Assembly (NCBI GenBank): GCA_032622095.1
Contig: CP136063.1
Coordinates: 145,035,950-145,099,949, forward strand
DNA: 64,000 bases
Origin: Siphonodentalium dalli
Taxonomy: Eukaryota; Mollusca; Scaphopoda; Gadilida; Siphonodentaliidae
Direction: 5' to 3'
Every line of letters begins with the position of its first letter. The stretch's first letter is position 1. The notes under the pieces are model-generated. The model did no database searches. It saw only the letters and a list, made by a program, of their open reading frames with translations, and was not told where the DNA came from. Below, piece by piece: positions 58,976 to 64,000 of the stretch. The translations under genes and the position numbers were made by a program.

Positions 58976-60330
58976 GTGGTTATTCACAACGGTGTAAACG
59001 GGTCTATCTTATGCTCACTGTCAGTACAGTGTCGTGTTCGAACAAATCAGGTTTGGTTTTTTTTGATCGTATGCGCAGAGGCAGATGTGATATTGGTGTA
59101 TTCTAGGATTGTATGGATGCTTATTGATATATATCGGCGATATTTATTGGCTTTTTATTTTATTTGTTTCAATTAATGGCGAATTATCTGCATATCACCG
59201 GTAATTCAAATAGCATTATAAGTAATGCAGACTGACATTATACTGCCCATGCAGTGTTCGCTTGTCCGAACGCTCAGTGATGTTCTGGAGTTTGCGCCGA
59301 TGCAAACGGATGCTTTGGCTCCATAATTCGATGCATTCATCTCTCAATGCATACTATATGGCTATTTATTCTATTGTATGTATTTCCAGTGGACTGAAAT
59401 ATGGAATATTGGATATTTGAGCATTGAGAAGTGTGAATAATTTAAAGTTAGAACCAATGCAATGCGGTTATTGGTGGACTGTTTTGTATAATACTACAGT
59501 AAACGTTGTTTTGGGTCCATAAACACAATCGTGTAAACTATATTCTCACCGTCAGTGCAGTGTCGTTTTGGAACCAGTGTATATATGATATATGTTGTAT
59601 TGTTTCCATTATTGGCGAATTTATAAGCATATTAATTCAATTAGAATTATACAGGTAATACAGACCGACGTAATACTGCTCATGTAGAGTACACTTTCTG
59701 AACGTTCAGTGATGTTCTGGAGTTTGCGCAGATGCAAACGGACATTTTGGTTCCATAATTCGATGCAGTCATCTCTCAATGCTTAATAGATGGCTATTTG
59801 TTCTATGTAATTCTAATGGACTGACATGTGGAATATTTGGATATTAGAGCATTGAGAATTGTGAATGATTAAATGTTAGAACCGATGAAACGCGGTTTTT
59901 GGTGGACTGTTTTGTAAATACTACAGTAAAAGTGGAATTGATGATATAAATATCCGTACATATTTCCGATGGAATAGGCAAATTGCGTATATATTGGTGA
60001 CTAATTGTACACTGTCATTATAGTGACGCATTGTAACTGCAGTGCGCATGCGATGCGATTTCATGTCAGTTCGCGGTGGTGCACTGCAATGTGATGCACG
60101 GTCCGGGTATAGTGTGCGTGATAGACTATAATGATGTACTGTCATTCACAGTGCGCGGTTTAGAACATTCAGTGATGTTCTTTCATCTGCGCAGATGCAG
60201 ATGGGCAGCATGTACACAATAATGTAATTTCCTATCTCGGGTGTGATTTCAGAGAACATTCAGTGATGTTGGGCCATCTACGCAGATGCAAATGGGCGAT
60301 GTTATTGTGATGGAATGTCCTTGTTTGTTT
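58976..60330 (+). repeat. ~430-530-bp degenerate tandem repeats
   Basis: CAGTGATGTTCTGGAGTTTG and CGCAGATGCAAACGGA recur at 59274 and 59707, with shorter partial versions at 60171 and 60260. TTGGTGGACTGTTTTGTA with CTACAGTAAA recurs at 59472 and 59900. Units have been unequally trimmed. Confidence 0.82.
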
Positions 60331-60397
60331 ATATGGTTGTGATGGAATGTTTTTGTGCATGTATATTGGAATGATTATGTGTAGTTGGTGTGATTAA

Positions 60398-60752
60398 ATG
60401 CGGTCCGCGTGACGATGCAACGCGCTAACCTATATGGGTGTTGTTGTTCTTCGGAATATTCGGGATGAAGGATGGAACGCGTTTTAGGGGAAATGTTTGA
60501 ACAGCTCTATGGCCATATATGACCTAGTTTGGGATTTTTCGATGACTTCATTATATGCATGTTCCTTATGTGAGGACAGTGAGACAAATAAACCAACTCA
60601 CGACTTATCGGGTTGTTTAATTGTGCTTTCACTGTCGCCGGCGCCATAAAATGGAATAACGGATGAGTCCATTATCTGCTTATTTCAGAATAAAATAATC
60701 CAATATGAATCTATTTTCGCAATATAGGTTGATTATATACGTATTTGCACGA
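60398..60752 (+). repeat. dispersed repeat R1, copy 3 (empty foldback site)
   Basis: CGCTAACCTATATGGGTGTT joins the two sequences that flank the foldback at 50995 and 58011. The match to copy 2 ends at about 60502. From 60585 it follows copy 1 (42536-42715). Confidence 0.85.
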
Positions 60753-61660
60753 TAGGTTCGAAAATCTAAAAAAGCCTCTAGAAACGAAGGTGCGAGCATT
60801 TTTCTCTCAGAAGCTTTTGAGAATTGTTTCTAAAGGTATTTTTATGCTGATTTCAAAAACCAATGTTGGCAAGTTAACAAATTATTATTTCTGGTCAAAA
60901 ATGGCAATTCAAAATGGCCATCATCAAAACAAAGTCTATCTTTACGTTTGTTGTTATCTTTTGCTCTAAGCCGTTCGAATATTGAGTATTTCCGTACTTT
61001 CGAACGAATTGGAACAAGAAGAAGTATACACAGAACATATGTGGTAATTTAAAGTGAACATGTTTGACATTTAACCCCATTTATGCCCAAAAAATGACAA
61101 AAAAACGCGAATTTTATAAATTATTACGGTCTTAAATGGCAGAAAGTGAAATATGCTGGAAACGTATCCTTCAAATTGTATAGACAATTGTGTCTAAATG
61201 TAATTTGTAACCTGATTCCAAAAAACAATGTTGGCAACTCGACAAATAATTATTTCTGACCTAAAATGACAATTCAAAATGGCCGCCATCAGAACAAAGT
61301 CTAGATTTTCGTTTACTGTTATATGTTGTTCTAAGACGTTTGAATATTATGCATTTCCGTACTTTCGAACGAATTTTGACAAGAGACACTATATACAGAA
61401 CATATGTGGTAATCTAAAGTGAACATGTTTGACATTTAACCCACTTTATGCCCAAAATGACAAAGAAAACGGCAATTTAATAAATTATTGCCGTCTTAAA
61501 TAGCAGAAAGTGAAATATATCCTTCACATGGTTTAATTAGACAGTTGTATCTAAATGTAATTTGTAATCTGATTCCAAAAAAACAATGTTGGCAACTCGA
61601 CAAATATTTATTTCTGACTTAAAATGACAATTCAAAATGGCCGATATCATAATCCGTTAA
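60753..61660 (+). repeat. ~362-bp tandem repeats
   Basis: CAATGTTGGCAA occurs at about 60862, 61228 and 61587. Each copy is followed by ATTTCTG, AAAATGACAATTCAAAATGG and, where complete, GAACATGTTTGACATTTAAC and TTATGCCCAAAA. Two full units and a part. Confidence 0.9.
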
Positions 61661-64000
61661 AAATTCGAAAATCATCAGTAATATTATGAAACTGGTTCAT
61701 CAACACCCAATGCGACACAATTTGCCATCATATAGCCAAAAATGGTCACATAAAAGCCTTATTACGTGCGCTCGCGCAACAGTATGGCGATCAGTCAGAT
61801 TCGTAGGTATGTACGTTGGTGTACCCTACCGATTCACTTATGAACTACTACCAGCTCACGGAAGAATATCTTATACTTTATATAGCAACAAACTGCCAAT
61901 TGCTTAATCAAGTTATAGATTTCACCAACTGAACATTTAAAAAATCTATTTGAGTGCGTTTTGGAGCGCATCCTTTGATCTTTTAGAAAGTTGTTGCACG
62001 AAAATACGTTGTGTATGTTGACGTTTCTAAGGACGCTGTCACTAACAACGGAAACCAGCATGGTCCGTTCTAATGATGCTCCATAACGTTGTTACGACCC
62101 AGTGACGTCACTCACGAACTGCTGGAGGTTAACTAGTCTTGATTGACAGCCGTCTTGTTCCAATAGACGTCTGATAACAGCTGCGGCCATCTTAATTTAA
62201 GATTAAGCTCCGCCCTTCGACATCTACCGGCGCTTTGTTGGGATGACATTAACTAACACGAACACTGACTTCCGGGTTGATACACGTTTTTCGAAAACAA
62301 TGGATCTAAATTAAAAATCAAGATTAAAGCTACTTGAAAACGAAATGACACAAGAATAAATCATAAAATTTAACATCATTGAGTAAAAGCACAAGAAAAG
62401 AGAGTGCGCGCTCCGCATATCGAGATAAATCGATCGAATTGATGGATGCACGATATTGGGCAATAAATTATAAACTGAGTTACTGATTCACTAACTAACG
62501 GATCACAAAATCTATGTTATTGTAGGGCCATTAATGCCCTATTGGCCTATTCTATATCTGATGACTGTTGGACATGAAGATTAGGCAAGTTTTTATCACT
62601 TTATTTCACCAATCAACTTTCAATCAATACTTTCTCATATGTCCTGTCCATCAGGTCCATCTATTTGTTTACTTGTTTGTCTGTTTTATCTAAATTACTC
62701 TACCTGTGAACTTGTGAAGGTGACTTGATTGTCAATAAACTTATCTTTACATATATGATAGGCCAATAGATATATATATATGTGTTGATTCGGTACGGTA
62801 TTTAACGTACAAGTCATATTTATAGCTCTATTAGTTGGGTTGTACATGTATGCTAAATATGTTGATGTTCTTTGTTGGTTCTTTCGGTTGATGTTATTTC
62901 ACGGTGTCTGTATCGTCCAGATGATGAATTTCATTATTGTCAACTCAGTCTTGAAAAAATGCATATTTCTATTGAGACTTATTTGCTATTATTGCACAAA
63001 TTATTAAATATTTAAAACAAATATACATTTGGTCAAAATTAATTATGAGCATTGAGCAGAGCCTGGTTGAAATGCTACGGTGTGGCGAATCATACTCGTC
63101 TGCGAGCGACGGTCAGAACTGATGCTATATATGCATGGTTCTATTAATGGTTTGTATTTTGATGAGGTAAACTGCTCGTAACCTCCATTGACAATTTCAC
63201 ACCAGGTTCTATTCATAAACAAATTAGAAATTTGGCATAAGGAACTGTAGTAAACAAATGTCTGTCCAAATGACTAGATCATTGACGACTCGGGCAGACA
63301 TATACGGGTAATCCAATGTTAATAATGTAATGAGGCAGCATGTTTAACACAACCTTTATTATTAAACATTTTAAAGTTAACATATTAAAGACATATTATG
63401 GACTTGATCGGGTACGTGAAACTGATAAGTTAGTATTCAGGCACCATGCCAACTTGAAATTGAAAACATCGCCTGAACTACGCTCAAATGTAAATATTTA
63501 TGTCTAGATTCGGGATGCAACTATCAACGATAAATTTACAAAAATGATTCCGCCAACGAAAGTCACTGCATTTCAATAATATATAAGAATGACGGTGTGT
63601 GTTGTGAATTTGGAAATAATATTTGTAAAATGTAACTAAGTACTTTGAGGAAGATTATTCACCATTTCTATTTGGTCACCCTAATGGAGTGTTTCACATC
63701 ACTTTAAAATTTAAAGAAATATGGTCGAAATGCAAATGAAAGAAATAATGTTGAATGAGGCCAGAAAATAAAGATGCTTTGTTTCCATGCATCGACCGAC
63801 CCTAAAAATAACCCGCCGACCCTAAAGTGTTTATTGATATTTGGAGAAAAAGTTTTCTAAAATTTTTATTTCTGTTTTTACGACTAATGCTCATAAATAT
63901 TGATGATTATAGTGTACAAAACACATGGCTTCTAATAACATATCCCTGTGAAAAGTGACGTGAAGTGTGTGATGGGTTGTGGATTGATGGGCATGAATTT
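61661..64000. other. no gene recognised
   Basis: No domain-bearing frame, repeat or RNA gene seen. At 62090-62290 there is a somewhat CpG-richer patch with TGACGTCA, CCAAT, CCGCCC and ACTTCCGGG boxes that could be a promoter of a gene outside the window, but these short motifs occur by chance too. Confidence 0.4.

Overview
This is animal nuclear DNA, most probably from a bivalve or other marine mollusc. The evidence is a spliced calreticulin gene ending in the ER-retention signal HDEL, AT-rich introns with GT-AG borders, and a dense load of repeats built on ~160-bp satellite-like monomers (with a 'GAGTTATGGCCCTT'-type box) of the kind found in bivalve genomes. The species cannot be named from sequence alone.

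Layout. (1) 1-3216: satellite remnants and a cluster of CTACGAG palindromes; probably intron 1 of calreticulin, whose first coding exon was not found. (2) 3217-35328: calreticulin exons 2-10 on the + strand, then a 3'UTR of about 2.1 kb with AATAAA signals at 37322 and 37406. Introns hold almost all the bases and are full of transposons. The largest, intron 5 (7496-21074), carries a rolling-circle transposon of the Helentron group in the same orientation as the gene. Its single 2589-codon reading frame encodes Rep, PIF1-like helicase and an EEP-type endonuclease. By matching the 5' end to an inverted subterminal copy next to the 3' hairpin, I place the whole element at 8428-20297. (3) Several short non-autonomous elements (families A, B, C, E here) repeat the same design: palindromic 5' end, satellite-like body, inverted subterminal repeat, 3' hairpin, and in most cases a CTTGTT-like end. 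They look like Helentron-dependent passengers. One of them (30043-32792) has been hit by a piggyBac-like MITE (TTAA flanks) and a hAT-like element (perfect 8-bp duplication). (4) 37430-43990: further family A/B copies, two GC-rich tandem arrays, a short retroposon, and an unclassified repeat block shared with 58-61 kb. (5) 43991-50496: a decayed Ty3/gypsy-type LTR retrotransposon with 192-bp LTRs and a 5-bp duplication. Its 5' LTR is split by a 1.9-kb element with perfect 12-13-bp inverted ends. (6) 50996-58010: a non-coding, 7-kb giant inverted-repeat (foldback) element. It sits in a dispersed repeat whose uninterrupted version lies at 60398-60502, which defines both junctions and a 3-bp duplication. 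(7) 58011-64000: the flanking repeat, a (TA)n tract, two tandem-repeat fields, and about 2.3 kb in which I see no gene.

Only calreticulin is a host gene. Everything else of size is mobile or repetitive. The most notable system is the potentially autonomous Helentron together with the satellite-bearing passengers around it: it carries one satellite-like monomer near its own 5' end, which would explain where the passengers' arrays came from. The inserted order can be read from nesting: family B element, then piggyBac and hAT insertions; LTR element, then TIR element; flanking repeat, then foldback, then a palindromic insert.
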